The notes: generated from the sequence alone by a model not told the origin. A stretch of 64,000 nucleotides of DNA from Streptomyces violaceorubidus (GCF_000717995.1 NZ_JODM01000013.1:69342-133341), one strand, 5' to 3'. Counted from the first letter of the stretch, positions 28,501-37,105 are shown. Program-made: numbers and translations.

Positions 28501-28986
28501 GTGAGCGGCAAGGGTGCACCGGAACTGTCCGTACGCAACGTCGGGGACCTCAGGGTCGCCGTGATCGCGTCGCAGTGGCACGACAAGGTGATGGACGGAC
28601 TGGTGGACGGCGCCCTGCGCGCCCTGAGCGAGCTGGGGATCGACGAGCCGACGCTGCTCAGGGTCCCCGGCAGCTTCGAGCTGCCGGTGGTCGCCAAGGT
28701 CCTCGCGGGCCGCGGCTACGACGCGATCGTCGCCCTCGGCGTCGTCATCCGCGGCGGTACCCCCCACTTCGACTACGTCTGCCAGGGGGTCACCCAGGGA
28801 CTGGTCCAGGTCTCCGTCGACACCGGCGTCCCCGTCGGCTTCGGCGTCCTCACCTGCGACACCGAGGAGCAGGCCCTGGACCGGGCCGGCATCGAGGGCT
28901 CCAGCGAGGACAAGGGACACGAGGCGGTGACCGCGGCCGTCGCCACGGCGGCCACGCTCCGCTCAGTATCCGAACCGTGGCGCTAG
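28501..28986 (+). CDS. ribH: 6,7-dimethyl-8-ribityllumazine synthase
   Basis: 161 residues from GTG 28501, 21 bp after ribBA, with GAGGAG upstream. It condenses the pyrimidine and butanone phosphate precursors. Lumazine synthase hallmarks: [32 protein letters not shown] (substrate His) and [17 protein letters not shown]. Usually forms pentamers or icosahedral 60-mers. Last gene of the riboflavin operon; hisE starts 33 bp after its stop. Confidence 0.97.
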   Translation: MSGKGAPELSVRNVGDLRVAVIASQWHDKVMDGLVDGALRALSELGIDEPTLLRVPGSFELPVVAKVLAGRGYDAIVALGVVIRGGTPHFDYVCQGVTQGLVQVSVDTGVPVGFGVLTCDTEEQALDRAGIEGSSEDKGHEAVTAAVATAATLRSVSEPWR

Positions 28987-29019
28987 GCCGTCCGGCACAC
29001 GCGTAAAGTGGGGCCCACC

Positions 29020-29292
29020 ATGTCCAAGAAGACTTTCGAGGAGCTCTTCACCGAGCTCCAGCACAAGGCCGCCCATGGCGACCCCGCCACCTCCCGCACC
29101 GCCGAGCTTGTGGACAAGGGGGTCCACGCCATCGGCAAGAAGGTCGTCGAGGAGGCCGCCGAGGTCTGGATGGCCGCCGAGTACGAGGGCAAGGACGCCG
29201 CAGCCGAGGAGATCTCGCAGCTGCTGTACCACGTCCAGGTGATGATGGTCGCCCGCGGCATCTCCCTGGACGACGTCTACGCCCACCTGTAA
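29020..29292 (+). CDS. hisE: Phosphoribosyl-ATP pyrophosphatase
   Basis: 90 residues from ATG 29020 ([14 protein letters not shown] is the typical Streptomyces start; an in-frame GTG at 29008 lacks a ribosome-binding site). It removes pyrophosphate from PR-ATP, the second step of histidine synthesis. The MazG-like helical fold is shown by [18 protein letters not shown] and [14 protein letters not shown], whose Glu residues bind Mg. It precedes hisG by 45 bp; the two may be read from the rib operon as well as their own promoter. Confidence 0.95.
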   Translation: MSKKTFEELFTELQHKAAHGDPATSRTAELVDKGVHAIGKKVVEEAAEVWMAAEYEGKDAAAEEISQLLYHVQVMMVARGISLDDVYAHL

Positions 29293-29337
29293 GTCACAGC
29301 CCCCCTTTTCCACCTCCACGCAAAGGAAGCCGACCTC

Positions 29338-30195
29338 ATGCTGCGCATCGCCGTCCCCAACAAGGGTTCCCTGTCAGGCCCCGCGGGGGAGATGCTGCAT
29401 GAGGCCGGCTACCAGCAGCGCCGCGAGGCCAAGGAACTGCGGATCGTCGACCCGGTCAACGAGGTCGAGTTCTTCTACCTCCGCCCCCGCGACATCGCGA
29501 TCTACGTCTCCTCCGGCAAGCTCGACATCGGCATCACCGGCCGCGACCTGCTGATCGACTCCGGCGCCGACGCCGAGGAGATCCTCCCGCTCGGCTTCGC
29601 CCGCTCCACCTTCCGCTTCGCCGGCAAGCCGGGCACCGCGAACGGCGTCACCGACCTCAAGGGCCGCACCGTCGCCACCTCCTACGAGGGCATCGTCGCC
29701 GCCCACCTGGCCGAGCAGGGCGTCGACGCCTCCGTCGTCCACCTGGACGGCGCCGTCGAGACCGCCATCGAGCTCGGCGTCGCCGAGGTCATCGCGGACG
29801 TCGTGGAGACCGGCACCTCCCTGCGCAACGCGGGCCTGGAGGTCTTCGGCGAGCCCATCATGAAGTCCGAGGCCGTCGTCATCCGCCGCTCTGACGCGGA
29901 GCCCGACGACACCACCGAGCCCAAGGTCCAGCAGTTCCTGCGCCGCCTCCAGGGCGTCCTGGTGGCCCGGACCTACGTGATGATGGACTACGACTGCCGG
30001 GTGGAGCAGCTGGAGAAGGCCGTCGCCCTCACCCCCGGCCTGGAGTCCCCGACCGTGTCCCCGCTGCACAACGAGGGCTGGGTCGCCGTCCGCGCGATGG
30101 TCCCGGCCAAGGAGGCCCAGCGGATCATGGACGACCTGTACGAGATCGGCGCCCGGGCCATCCTGACCACGGCCATCCACGCCTGCCGGCTCTGA
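29338..30195 (+). CDS. hisG: ATP phosphoribosyltransferase, long form
   Basis: 285 residues from ATG 29338, AAAGGAAG upstream. Catalyses the first committed step of histidine biosynthesis (ATP + PRPP to PR-ATP). The HisG-L signature is complete: MLRIAVPNKGSLSGPAGEML, DIGITGRDLLIDSGA and VETGTSLRNAGLEVFGEPI (PRPP-binding). The C-terminal ACT-like regulatory domain (about 210-285, ending ARAILTTAIHACRL) is present, so histidine feedback inhibition without HisZ is expected. Confidence 0.97.
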   Translation: MLRIAVPNKGSLSGPAGEMLHEAGYQQRREAKELRIVDPVNEVEFFYLRPRDIAIYVSSGKLDIGITGRDLLIDSGADAEEILPLGFARSTFRFAGKPGTANGVTDLKGRTVATSYEGIVAAHLAEQGVDASVVHLDGAVETAIELGVAEVIADVVETGTSLRNAGLEVFGEPIMKSEAVVIRRSDAEPDDTTEPKVQQFLRRLQGVLVARTYVMMDYDCRVEQLEKAVALTPGLESPTVSPLHNEGWVAVRAMVPAKEAQRIMDDLYEIGARAILTTAIHACRL

Positions 30196-30232
30196 CCCCT
30201 CGCCGTCCCGGAGCACGACCCGGAGCCACGCC

Positions 30233-30703
30233 ATGCCCGACACCACACCGGACCACCCGCCGGCCCTGCCCGTCACCTTCCGTCCGGGCCGCACCCGTGC
30301 CGTCCTGATCACCCTCGCGGTCATCACCTTCGTGACCGTCACGGCGCTCGGGATGCTGCTCGGCGGCCTCGGCCCCGGCGAGCGCCTCAGCTTCGTGCTG
30401 ACCGCCCTCGTCCTGGCCGGCGTGCTGCTCCTGCTCGCCCGGCCCCGGGTCGTGGCCGACGAGTCGGGCGTCACCGTGGTCAACCTGACCGCCAGGCGCC
30501 GCCTAGCATGGCCCGAGATCCTCCGGGTCAACCTCCGCCAGGGCGACCCCTGGGTCTTTCTCGACCTCAGCGACGGCACCAGCCTGCCCGCGCTCGGCAT
30601 CCAGCCCGGCATCGCCAAGCAGCAGGCCCTCGCCGACGCACGTGCTCTGCGCGACCTCGTGGAGGCCCGTTCCGGTGCCCTCCCCGAGGCCCCGCGTGAC
30701 TGA
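30233..30703 (+). CDS. PH-domain membrane protein
   Basis: 156 residues from ATG 30233. Two adjacent transmembrane helices (AVLITLAVITFVTVTALGML and LSFVLTALVLAGVLLLLARP) are followed by a bacterial PH-like domain: VVADESGVTVVNLTARRRLA and the W-E-x-I-x-R segment AWPEILRVNLRQGDPWVFL, typical of YdbT/PH_6-type proteins. The pairing with hisG (38 bp gap) is conserved in Streptomyces as far as I recall. Role unknown. Confidence 0.85.
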   Translation: MPDTTPDHPPALPVTFRPGRTRAVLITLAVITFVTVTALGMLLGGLGPGERLSFVLTALVLAGVLLLLARPRVVADESGVTVVNLTARRRLAWPEILRVNLRQGDPWVFLDLSDGTSLPALGIQPGIAKQQALADARALRDLVEARSGALPEAPRD

Positions 30704-30906
30704 CGCGGCGCCGCCGACCCTGCCGCGGGCCCCCTTTTCGTGATTAATCTGGGAACGAGGACGCGGCCGTCGCGTCCCCGCCCCCGTCGCTCCGCCCGGT
30801 GCGCGGGGTTCCTGCTACCCGAGGAGTGACTCCCTCCGGCGATGGACGGACCGTCCTGCAGTACCCGCGCCGCCCTCTGCTGTGACACCCCACAGGCGGC
30901 GGCATC
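30704..30906 (+). other. Leader of the CNNM operon with hairpin over the ribosome-binding site
   Basis: About 200 nt with no gene. CTGTG (30880-30884) pairs with CACAG (30891-30895) in a hairpin directly before the GGCGGCGGC stretch and the ATG at 30907; GGACGGACCGTCC (30844-30856) is another self-complementary segment. GGGACGCGGCC near 30758 may pair with other parts. The size and structure suggest a cis-regulatory leader, conceivably metal-responsive given the genes, but it does not match the M-box consensus I know. Confidence 0.35.
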
Positions 30907-32238
30907 ATGACCACCCCCCTGCTGCTCCTGGCAGCCGCGTTCCTGCTGATCCTCGCCAACGGCTTCTTCGTCGCGGCCGAGTTCGGCCTGGTGACCGTCG
31001 AACGTCCCGACGCCGAGCAGGCCGCCGCGGCCGGCGACCGGCGCGCCCACCGGGTCGTCGAGTCCCTGAAGGAGCTGTCCTTCCAGCTCTCCGGCACCCA
31101 GCTCGGGATCACCATCACCTCCCTCGTCGTCGGCATGCTCGCCGAACCGGCGCTCGCCCGGCTGCTCGACGGCCCGTTCACCGCGATCGGCGTCCCCGAC
31201 GGGGCCGTGCCCGGCGTGTCGGTCGTCGTCGGCATGCTGCTGGCCTCCGCGGTCCAGATGGTGATCGGCGAACTGGTGCCCAAGAACTGGGCGGTGTCCA
31301 AGCCGCTCCAGGTCGCGCGCTTCGTCGCCGGCCCCCAGCACGCCTTCGCCCGCCTCTTCCACCCGGTGATCGCCGCGCTCAACACGGTGGCCAACCGCCT
31401 GGTCCGCGCCCTGGGCATCGAACCCGCCGAGGAACTGGCCTCCGCCCGCACCCCCGGCGAACTGGTCTCCCTGGCCCGGCACTCGGCCCGGGCCGGCGCC
31501 CTGGAACAGGACACCGCCGACCTCTTCGTACGGACCCTGTCCCTCGGCGAGCTGACCGCCCAGCACGTCATGACCCCCCGGGTGAAGGTCAGCGCCCTGC
31601 ACTCCACCGCCACCGCCGAGGACGTGGTCAACCTGACCCGTGCCACCGGGCTGTCCCGCTTCCCCGTCTACCGGGAGAAGATCGACGAGATCGTCGGCAT
31701 GGTCCACCTCAAGGACGCCCTCGCGGTCCCCGTGCACGACCGGCTGCGCACCCCGGCCGGCCGGATCGCCCGCCCCGCGCTGCTCGTCCCCGAGACCCTG
31801 CCCGTACGGCCGCTGCTCACCCGGCTGCGCAGCGAGCAGCCCATCGCGGTGGTGGTCGACGAGTACGGCGGCACGGCCGGCGTCGTCACCCTGGAGGACA
31901 TCGTCGAGGAGATCGTCGGCGAGGTCCGCGACGAGCACGACGGCCTCGACGTCCCCGAACTCGTCCCCGCCCCGCCCGAGGACGGGCGCCCCGCCTGGGA
32001 CGTCGACGGCAGCTGCCGCGTCGACGTCCTGCGCCGCGTCGGCCTGGAAGCCCCCGAGGGCCCGTACGAGACGGTGGCCGGACTCGTCGCCGACCTGCTC
32101 GGCCGCATCCCGGCCGTCGGCGACCGCGCGGAACTGCCCGGCTGGCGGCTCTCCGTCCGCCAGGTCGGCCACTACCGCGCCGAGCGGATACGACTGGTGC
32201 GCACCGCCGCGGTCTCCGCGCTGGAGGCCGTCCGATGA
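30907..32238 (+). CDS. CNNM/CorC-type hemolysin-family membrane protein
   Basis: 443 residues from ATG 30907. The N-terminal DUF21/CNNM transmembrane domain (ILANGFFVAAEFGLVTVER, QLGITITSLVVGMLAEPAL, IGELVPKNWAVSKP) leads to a pair of CBS domains (about 210-335; VMTPRVKVSALHSTATAEDV, VVDEYGGTAGVVTLEDIVEE) and a C-terminal CorC/HlyC domain. These proteins handle Mg or Co efflux or sense divalent ions; the hemolysin label is historical. The ATGA overlap couples it to a paralogue downstream. Confidence 0.92.
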   Translation: MTTPLLLLAAAFLLILANGFFVAAEFGLVTVERPDAEQAAAAGDRRAHRVVESLKELSFQLSGTQLGITITSLVVGMLAEPALARLLDGPFTAIGVPDGAVPGVSVVVGMLLASAVQMVIGELVPKNWAVSKPLQVARFVAGPQHAFARLFHPVIAALNTVANRLVRALGIEPAEELASARTPGELVSLARHSARAGALEQDTADLFVRTLSLGELTAQHVMTPRVKVSALHSTATAEDVVNLTRATGLSRFPVYREKIDEIVGMVHLKDALAVPVHDRLRTPAGRIARPALLVPETLPVRPLLTRLRSEQPIAVVVDEYGGTAGVVTLEDIVEEIVGEVRDEHDGLDVPELVPAPPEDGRPAWDVDGSCRVDVLRRVGLEAPEGPYETVAGLVADLLGRIPAVGDRAELPGWRLSVRQVGHYRAERIRLVRTAAVSALEAVR

Positions 32239-33311
32239 GCGTCCTGCAACTCCTCTTCGCCGCGCTGCTCGTGCTCGCCAACGGCTTCTTCGTCGGCGCC
32301 GAGTTCGCCCTGGTCTCCGTGCGCCGCAGCCAGATCGAACCCCTCGGCACCGCCCGCGCCCGGCAGGTGCTGTACGGCCTGGAACGGCTGCCGCAGATGA
32401 TGGCCGCCGCCCAGTTCGGCATTACCGTCTGCTCGCTGACCCTCGGCGCCGTCGCCGAACCGACCGTCGCCCACCTGCTGGAGCCGGTCTTCGAGTGGGT
32501 CCACCTGCCGCACGGCATGATCCACCCGCTCGGCTACGTCATCGCGCTGGCCGCCGTCGTCTTCTGCCACCTCGTCATCGGCGAGATGGTCCCCAAGAAC
32601 CTCGCGATGGCCGCCCCCGAGAAGGCCGCGCTGTGGCTCAGCCCCGGCCTGGTCGCCTTCGCCCGCCTGTGCCGGCCGGTCACCGTCGCGCTCGGGGCCT
32701 GCGCCCAGGGCATCCTGAGGCTCTTCCACGTCGAGCCCAAGGACGAGGTCGAGGCCGTCTTCACCAGCGAGCAGCTCAACCGCCTGGTGGAGGACGCCGG
32801 TCAGGCGGGGCTCCTCGACCCGGAGGAACAGGAACGCCTGGAGGACGCCCTGGAGCTGGGCTCCCGCCCGGTGACGGACGTACTCCTCGCACGTGAGTCC
32901 CTGGTGACGGTCAGCCCCTCGGTCACGCCCGGCGAGATCGTCGCGCTCACCGCACGCACCGGGTACTCGCGCTTCCCGATCGCGGCGGACCAGGGCCCCT
33001 TCATGGGCTACCTGCACGTCAAGGACGTCCTCGACCTGGAGGAGTCCGAGCGGGCCGTCCCCCAGCACCTGTGGCGCCCGATGACCACCCTGCGCCCCGA
33101 ACTCCCCCTGGACGACGCCCTCACGGTGATGCGCCGTGCGGCGACCCACCTGGCCCAGGTCACGGACGCGTCGGGCAGGGTCCTCGGTCTGGTCGCCCTG
33201 GAGGACGTACTGGAACTCCTGGTCGGCGAGGTACGGGACCCGGCCCACCGGGACGACGCCGCGCTCTCGCCGGCCCGGCGGAGCGGTCCGGCCCTGACCC
33301 AGGCGTCCTGA
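32235..33311 (+). CDS. Second CNNM-type membrane protein, shorter
   Basis: 358 residues from ATG 32235, overlapping the first gene by 4 bp. It has the same DUF21 domain (LANGFFVGAEFALVSVRRSQIE, AAQFGITVCSLTLGAVAEP, VIGEMVPKNLAMAAPEKAA) and two CBS domains (DVLLARESLVTVSP and ALTVMRRAATHLAQVTDASG). It lacks the C-terminal CorC_HlyC domain present in the partner. The coupled pair probably forms a heteromer; unequal paralogues in tandem are usual in actinobacteria. Divalent cation transport is inferred from the family. Confidence 0.92.
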   Translation: MSVLQLLFAALLVLANGFFVGAEFALVSVRRSQIEPLGTARARQVLYGLERLPQMMAAAQFGITVCSLTLGAVAEPTVAHLLEPVFEWVHLPHGMIHPLGYVIALAAVVFCHLVIGEMVPKNLAMAAPEKAALWLSPGLVAFARLCRPVTVALGACAQGILRLFHVEPKDEVEAVFTSEQLNRLVEDAGQAGLLDPEEQERLEDALELGSRPVTDVLLARESLVTVSPSVTPGEIVALTARTGYSRFPIAADQGPFMGYLHVKDVLDLEESERAVPQHLWRPMTTLRPELPLDDALTVMRRAATHLAQVTDASGRVLGLVALEDVLELLVGEVRDPAHRDDAALSPARRSGPALTQAS

Positions 33312-33324
33312 GCCGCGTCCGGGC

Positions 33325-33984
33325 TCAGAGCCGTCCCAGGGCCCGGTACCCCGAGGCCCGGTACCGGGCCAGCGTCGTCGCCCGGGCCTCTGCGGCCCGG
33401 GCGACCCGGTCGTAGTGCTCCTCCGCGAGCCCCAGGAACAGGTCGAGGAAGCCGGGGAGGGACCTGTCCCACTCGATCTCCCCCCAGCAGCTCTGGAGCG
33501 TCGCGTTCAGCCGGACCTGCCCGGTGCCCAGGTTCTCGATGCGGTACAGCGGCGCGGGCAGCGCGTGAAAGGGGGCCGTCCGCACATACGAGAACGTGGC
33601 GGTCCGGCCCGTCAGGGTGTACCCGACTTCGGTGATGAAGAAGGTGGCGCCGCTCTCGTAGAAGCGCAGCAGGTTGCCGACACTGCACACGCCGCCGTCC
33701 GAGTACCGGCCGTCCGCGAGGTCCTTGGACTTGAAGTCGACGCCCACCACCTCGCCCGCCGTGCTGAACCCGGCGTCGTAGATCGACCGCCGTCCGGGCC
33801 GGGGCAGCGCATCCGCGCCCCATGTCGCGCACAGGTCTTCCCAGCGGTCCGTGACCGCCTTCTCCACGTGCGCGCCGAACGCGCGCGCGTCCGGCTGCTC
33901 CTCCAGGCCGTGCGCCTCGATCACGGCGAGGAACGATCGGTCCAACGTGGTGGACCACTGGCGTGCGGCGGTACCGGTCAGCAT
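33325..33984 (-). CDS. Uncharacterised protein with a PD-(D/E)XK nuclease-like core
   Basis: 219 residues from ATG 33984. No known name. The central part shows a helix with Glu (FGAHVEKAVTDRWEDLC), a strand SIYDAGFS and then GEVVGVDFKSKD, followed by a helix (GNLLRFYESG) and a strand (TFFITEVGYTL). The order D ... DxK on two adjacent strands fits the PD-(D/E)XK restriction-endonuclease fold. The remainder (FLDLFLGLAEEHYDRVARAAEA) is helical. It lies 32 bp after a TPR-AAA+ ATPase gene on the same strand, so both should be co-transcribed. Nuclease activity is inference; no methyltransferase is nearby. Confidence 0.72.
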   Translation of the reverse strand: MLTGTAARQWSTTLDRSFLAVIEAHGLEEQPDARAFGAHVEKAVTDRWEDLCATWGADALPRPGRRSIYDAGFSTAGEVVGVDFKSKDLADGRYSDGGVCSVGNLLRFYESGATFFITEVGYTLTGRTATFSYVRTAPFHALPAPLYRIENLGTGQVRLNATLQSCWGEIEWDRSLPGFLDLFLGLAEEHYDRVARAAEARATTLARYRASGYRALGRL

Positions 33985-34016
33985 GGAGCAACCATACGGA
34001 GGCGCGCTCCCGCCCG

Positions 34017-35873
34017 TCAGGGGCCCGGCGGATCCTGCGGCCCGCGCCCGCTCAGGACCTCCCCGTACGCCTGCATCAGATCCGGCAGCCGCAACGTCGC
34101 CAGGTCGTCCCGGGTCAGCGCCCCCGGATACACGGACAACCGCAGATCCCGGTACGCGCAGCTCTTCTCGTACAGCGTCCGCAGGAACCGCCCGTTCCCC
34201 AACTCGTCGATCCACCCCTGGTCCACCACGTGCCCGGCGATCGACCGCAGCTCGTCCAGCGCCTCCTCGTCCCACCCGTCGCCGTTCTCCGCCGCGAGCA
34301 CCTCGCCGATCGAGGTCAGCTCCAACGGCCGGTACGACGGGAAGTCGACCCGGGTGGTGAAGCGGGAGGAGAGCCCCGGGTTGGCGCTGAGCAGCCGGTC
34401 CATGCCCTCCGGATAGCCGGCCAGGATCACCACCAGGTGGTCCCGGTTGTCCTCGGCCCGTTTCAGCAGCACCTGGAGTGCCTCGTCGCCGTACGCGTCG
34501 CCCTTGCCGTACCCGGAGTTGGACAGGGAGTACGCCTCGTCGACGAAGAGGACACCGCCGAGCGCGGAGTCGATCAGCTCGTTCGCCTTCACGGCGGTCT
34601 GCCCCAGGTACTCGCCGACCAGATCGGCCCGCTGCGCCTCCACCAGGTGGTCGCCGCCCAGCAGCCCGAGGGCGTAGAAGACCCGGCCCAGGATCCGGGC
34701 CACGGTGGTCTTGCCGGTGCCGGAGGGGCCCGAGAAGACGAAGTGACGTTTGGGCGGCTGCACGGGCAGGCCCTGACCGGCCCGCAGCCGCGCCATGTTC
34801 AGCTGCGCGGACAGCGCCTTGACCTGCCGCTTCACCGGTTCGAGGCCCACCATCCGCTCCAGCTCGGCGAGCGCCTCCTCCAGCAACGCGGGATCGGTGG
34901 GTCCGCTGGGCAGGGACGGGTCGGGTCCGCCCGCCTTCTCGCGCACCGACGGTCCGCCGAGCCGGGGCAGCGGGGCGGCCGGCTGGGGCTCGGGAGCGGA
35001 GAGCTTGACGTCGCGCTCCTCGGTGCCGAAGAACGGGTCGAGTCCGTCCAGGCCGTCCGCCCCCACCCCCGCCTGCGCGAGTCCCGTGAGGTCGGCCGAG
35101 TCGTCGTACCCGTCCCCCTCGGCGATCGCGGCCAGCCGGGCCGAGGTGTCCATGAACGCGGGGTCGACGCGGTGCACCGCCCGGTACAGCGGGAGCGCGG
35201 CGGCGCTGCGCCCGGTCCCCTCGTGGGCCCGGGCCAGCCAGTAGCGCAGTTCCTTGCGCTGCGGCTGCTCGCTGCGGCACCGCATCAGGGCCGCCGACAA
35301 CAGCGGCTCGGCCTGCCCGTACATCTCCAGGCGGACCCGGGCCATGCCGCTGAACAGGCCGGCCTCGATGCCCAGTAAGGGGTCGCCGAGCAGCGGGTCG
35401 GTGTGCCGGACGAGCTGCTCCCAGTCCTTGACGAGATAGGAGCGGCACGCGTGCAGGAAGCGGACCTGGGGGTCGGAGTCCACCGGGGGCAGCCCGGCCA
35501 GGGCCCGGTCCAGCTCCGGGACGTGCCGGCCGTCCAGCCAGTGCGAGGCGTGCGCCAGCAGCAGGTCGCGCGGGTTCTCCAGCACCGGCTGCACCCACCA
35601 GCCCAGCCAGTACCAGGAGTTGAGCGTCCGGCGGTGGCGGGCCCGCTGCTCGCCGAAGCGGTCGCGGTTGCGGAACATTCGCAGGAGCGCGTTGGTGGTG
35701 TCCACGCGCAGGGCGTGCAGTCCCAGCCAGCCGTCGGCCATCGTGGGGTCGATCCGTACCGCCGCCCGGAACTCCTCCTCCGCCTGCGGGTAGGCCCCCA
35801 TGGTGTAGGCGTCCACGCCGCGCAGCCAGGCGAGTTCGGCCGGGGCCTGTGGGCCCTGCGTGCCGAAGTCCAT
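34017..35873 (-). CDS. TPR-AAA+ ATPase of the EccA / CbxX-CfxQ type
   Basis: 618 residues from ATG 35873 (GGGGGA 5 nt upstream; a GTG at 35885 is less likely). TPR-like helical repeats fill residues 1-290. A Pro/Gly-rich linker follows, then an AAA+ domain: FVFSGPSGTGKTTVARILG (Walker A near 385), GGVLFVDEAYSL (Walker B) and SRFTTRVDFPSY (Arg finger region). The architecture equals EccA, the cytosolic ATPase of type VII (ESX) secretion, but no other ESX genes are in the window. Partner: the nuclease-like gene 32 bp downstream. Confidence 0.86.
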   Translation of the reverse strand: MDFGTQGPQAPAELAWLRGVDAYTMGAYPQAEEEFRAAVRIDPTMADGWLGLHALRVDTTNALLRMFRNRDRFGEQRARHRRTLNSWYWLGWWVQPVLENPRDLLLAHASHWLDGRHVPELDRALAGLPPVDSDPQVRFLHACRSYLVKDWEQLVRHTDPLLGDPLLGIEAGLFSGMARVRLEMYGQAEPLLSAALMRCRSEQPQRKELRYWLARAHEGTGRSAAALPLYRAVHRVDPAFMDTSARLAAIAEGDGYDDSADLTGLAQAGVGADGLDGLDPFFGTEERDVKLSAPEPQPAAPLPRLGGPSVREKAGGPDPSLPSGPTDPALLEEALAELERMVGLEPVKRQVKALSAQLNMARLRAGQGLPVQPPKRHFVFSGPSGTGKTTVARILGRVFYALGLLGGDHLVEAQRADLVGEYLGQTAVKANELIDSALGGVLFVDEAYSLSNSGYGKGDAYGDEALQVLLKRAEDNRDHLVVILAGYPEGMDRLLSANPGLSSRFTTRVDFPSYRPLELTSIGEVLAAENGDGWDEEALDELRSIAGHVVDQGWIDELGNGRFLRTLYEKSCAYRDLRLSVYPGALTRDDLATLRLPDLMQAYGEVLSGRGPQDPPGP

Positions 35874-36143
35874 CACGTCCCCCACCTACCGTGCCCCCGT
35901 CGGTATGCCGCCGAGCCGTCGCCCGTCGGCCGCCTTGGTCAACGGCTGTACCGCGGACCGGAGTTGCAGGTGCGTGCGGCAATCTCCCGTAGGTCGCACC
36001 GAGGGCATCGTACCCGCGGCGGTCTTTCCTCCGAAGGGTGCGGGAGGGGTCGTTCCACGAGGTGGGAGCGGGTGGGGCGCAGGGCCGAACGGTGACTGAG
36101 GGTGAGCGTACGGCGCCGCGGAGCAGCCGGAAAACAGCCTCGG

Positions 36144-36196
36144 GGCAGAACGAAGCCCCCGATCACGGGGGAACAACCGGGGGCTTCGCGTCTGCC
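36144..36196 (-). terminator. Strong hairpin upstream of the AAA+ gene (terminator or attenuator)
   Basis: CGAAGCCCCCG (36151-36161) and CGGGGGCTTCG (36178-36188) form a perfect 11-bp stem with a 16-nt loop; GGCAG (36144-36148) and CTGCC (36192-36196) add five outer pairs across small internal loops. Read on the minus strand it is followed by TTCTGCC and later by TTTT near 36131. It lies about 270 bp before the AAA+ start and overlaps a small leader ORF, so attenuation is possible. Confidence 0.7.
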
Positions 36197-36219
36197 GGCG
36201 GCTTCGAGCTGCCGCACAT
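36163..36219 (-). CDS. Possible 18-residue proline-rich leader peptide
   Basis: ATG 36219 to TGA 36163 encodes MCGSSKPPADAKPPVVPP. A promoter-like pair on the same strand (TTGACC 36253-36248, 18 bp, TACGTT 36229-36224) would start transcription at about the ATG, giving a leaderless message. Six of 18 codons are proline, in three Pro-Pro pairs, and the final codons lie inside the left arm and loop of the hairpin at 36144-36196. The geometry resembles a transcription attenuator. No known family; coding is unproven. Confidence 0.4.
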   Translation of the reverse strand: MCGSSKPPADAKPPVVPP

Positions 36220-36223
36220 CCAG

Positions 36224-36253
36224 AACGTAAGACCTGTACGGCCCCCGGGTCAA
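36224..36253 (-). promoter_or_regulatory. Promoter-like -35/-10 pair for the small leader
   Basis: On the minus strand TTGACC (36253-36248) and TACGTT (36229-36224) are separated by 18 bp, close to the HrdB-type consensus TTGACN/TANNNT. The predicted start site falls on or beside ATG 36219. It is only 50 bp from the stop of the upstream kinase gene. Confidence 0.5.
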
Positions 36254-36302
36254 GCGAAGTTGGGGCACGTCGGCGCGTTGTCCGTGTGCGATCTTCACGA
36301 GT

Positions 36303-36872
36303 TCAGCACATTGCGGAGGGTCCGTCACTCTGGGTGAGGAAGTGGGCTCCGGAGGTGGTTCCCGCGGGCCCCGGCAGCACCTCGTACCCCTGTTCGCGCT
36401 GTCGCACCAGAAGGTGCGCGAAGGGGCGAGAGGGGTCTTCGGCGAAGTGCCGGCGCTCGGCCGGGATCCACCCGTCCCAGAACGTCCGCTGTTCCGCTCC
36501 GTCGCGCGCCCGTCCGCGTTCCCACGCCCGTTCCCGGGGCAGATCCATCCAGAGCAGCCCGGCCAGGTGCGGCCGCAGCGCCTCGCGGCCGGCGCCGACG
36601 CCCTCGACCAGGATCAGGGGAGCGGGCGGCAGCGCACGGGGGGTGCCGAACCGACGGGCCCGCCAGTCGTAGGGGGTGTAGTGGGCGGTGTCACCGCGCC
36701 GCAGGGGCTCGATCACCTGGTCGAGCAGTCGTGCGGTCCAGTCGAACAGCTCGTCGTGACTGGCGATGTCGTCGAGGTGCAGCACCGGCACGCCGCCCAG
36801 CTCGGCCGACAGACGTCCGGCGAACGTGGACTTCCCGGACCCGGCGTACCCGTCGACACCGATCAGACGCAC
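36303..36872 (-). CDS. Uridine-kinase-like P-loop kinase
   Basis: 189 residues from GTG 36872, the only start codon available after an in-frame stop upstream. The P-loop GYAGSGKST is at residues 8-16, VLHLDDIASHDELFDWT follows (acidic nucleotide/substrate site), and LILVEGVGAGREALRPHL is the third kinase motif. It resembles the uridine kinase/phosphoribulokinase superfamily, but the exact substrate is uncertain. The coding frame reads back a further 16 codons without a start, so the annotated N-terminus could be short if a rare start is used. Confidence 0.83.
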   Translation of the reverse strand: MRLIGVDGYAGSGKSTFAGRLSAELGGVPVLHLDDIASHDELFDWTARLLDQVIEPLRRGDTAHYTPYDWRARRFGTPRALPPAPLILVEGVGAGREALRPHLAGLLWMDLPRERAWERGRARDGAEQRTFWDGWIPAERRHFAEDPSRPFAHLLVRQREQGYEVLPGPAGTTSGAHFLTQSDGPSAMC

Positions 36873-37105
36873 CGAACCGCAGGAGGGGGGAAGCCGGCGG
36901 AGCCGGGCTGCGAGGTCGAGGATGGCGGGTCCCGTGGGCGACGGAGGCGGACACGTTCACCCGCACTCTAACCAGTGGTCGACACCAATATTGGTGGCGC
37001 GGCGTGCGTGGAAGTGCTGGCAGGAGCGGGCGGCTGCGGCCATAGTTGGCGCACGACCGTGCAAGACGGATCCGCCCGACCCGGACACCTGGGGGTCTCC
37101 CGCCC

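Noticed and set aside
34017..35873. Type VII secretion locus
   Set aside because: Only an EccA-like ATPase is present; no EccB-E, WXG100 or mycosin genes occur in the window.
36038..36337. Plus-strand open frame over the hairpin region
   Set aside because: No ribosome-binding site, low-complexity composition, and overlap with the hairpin and the antisense leader candidate.
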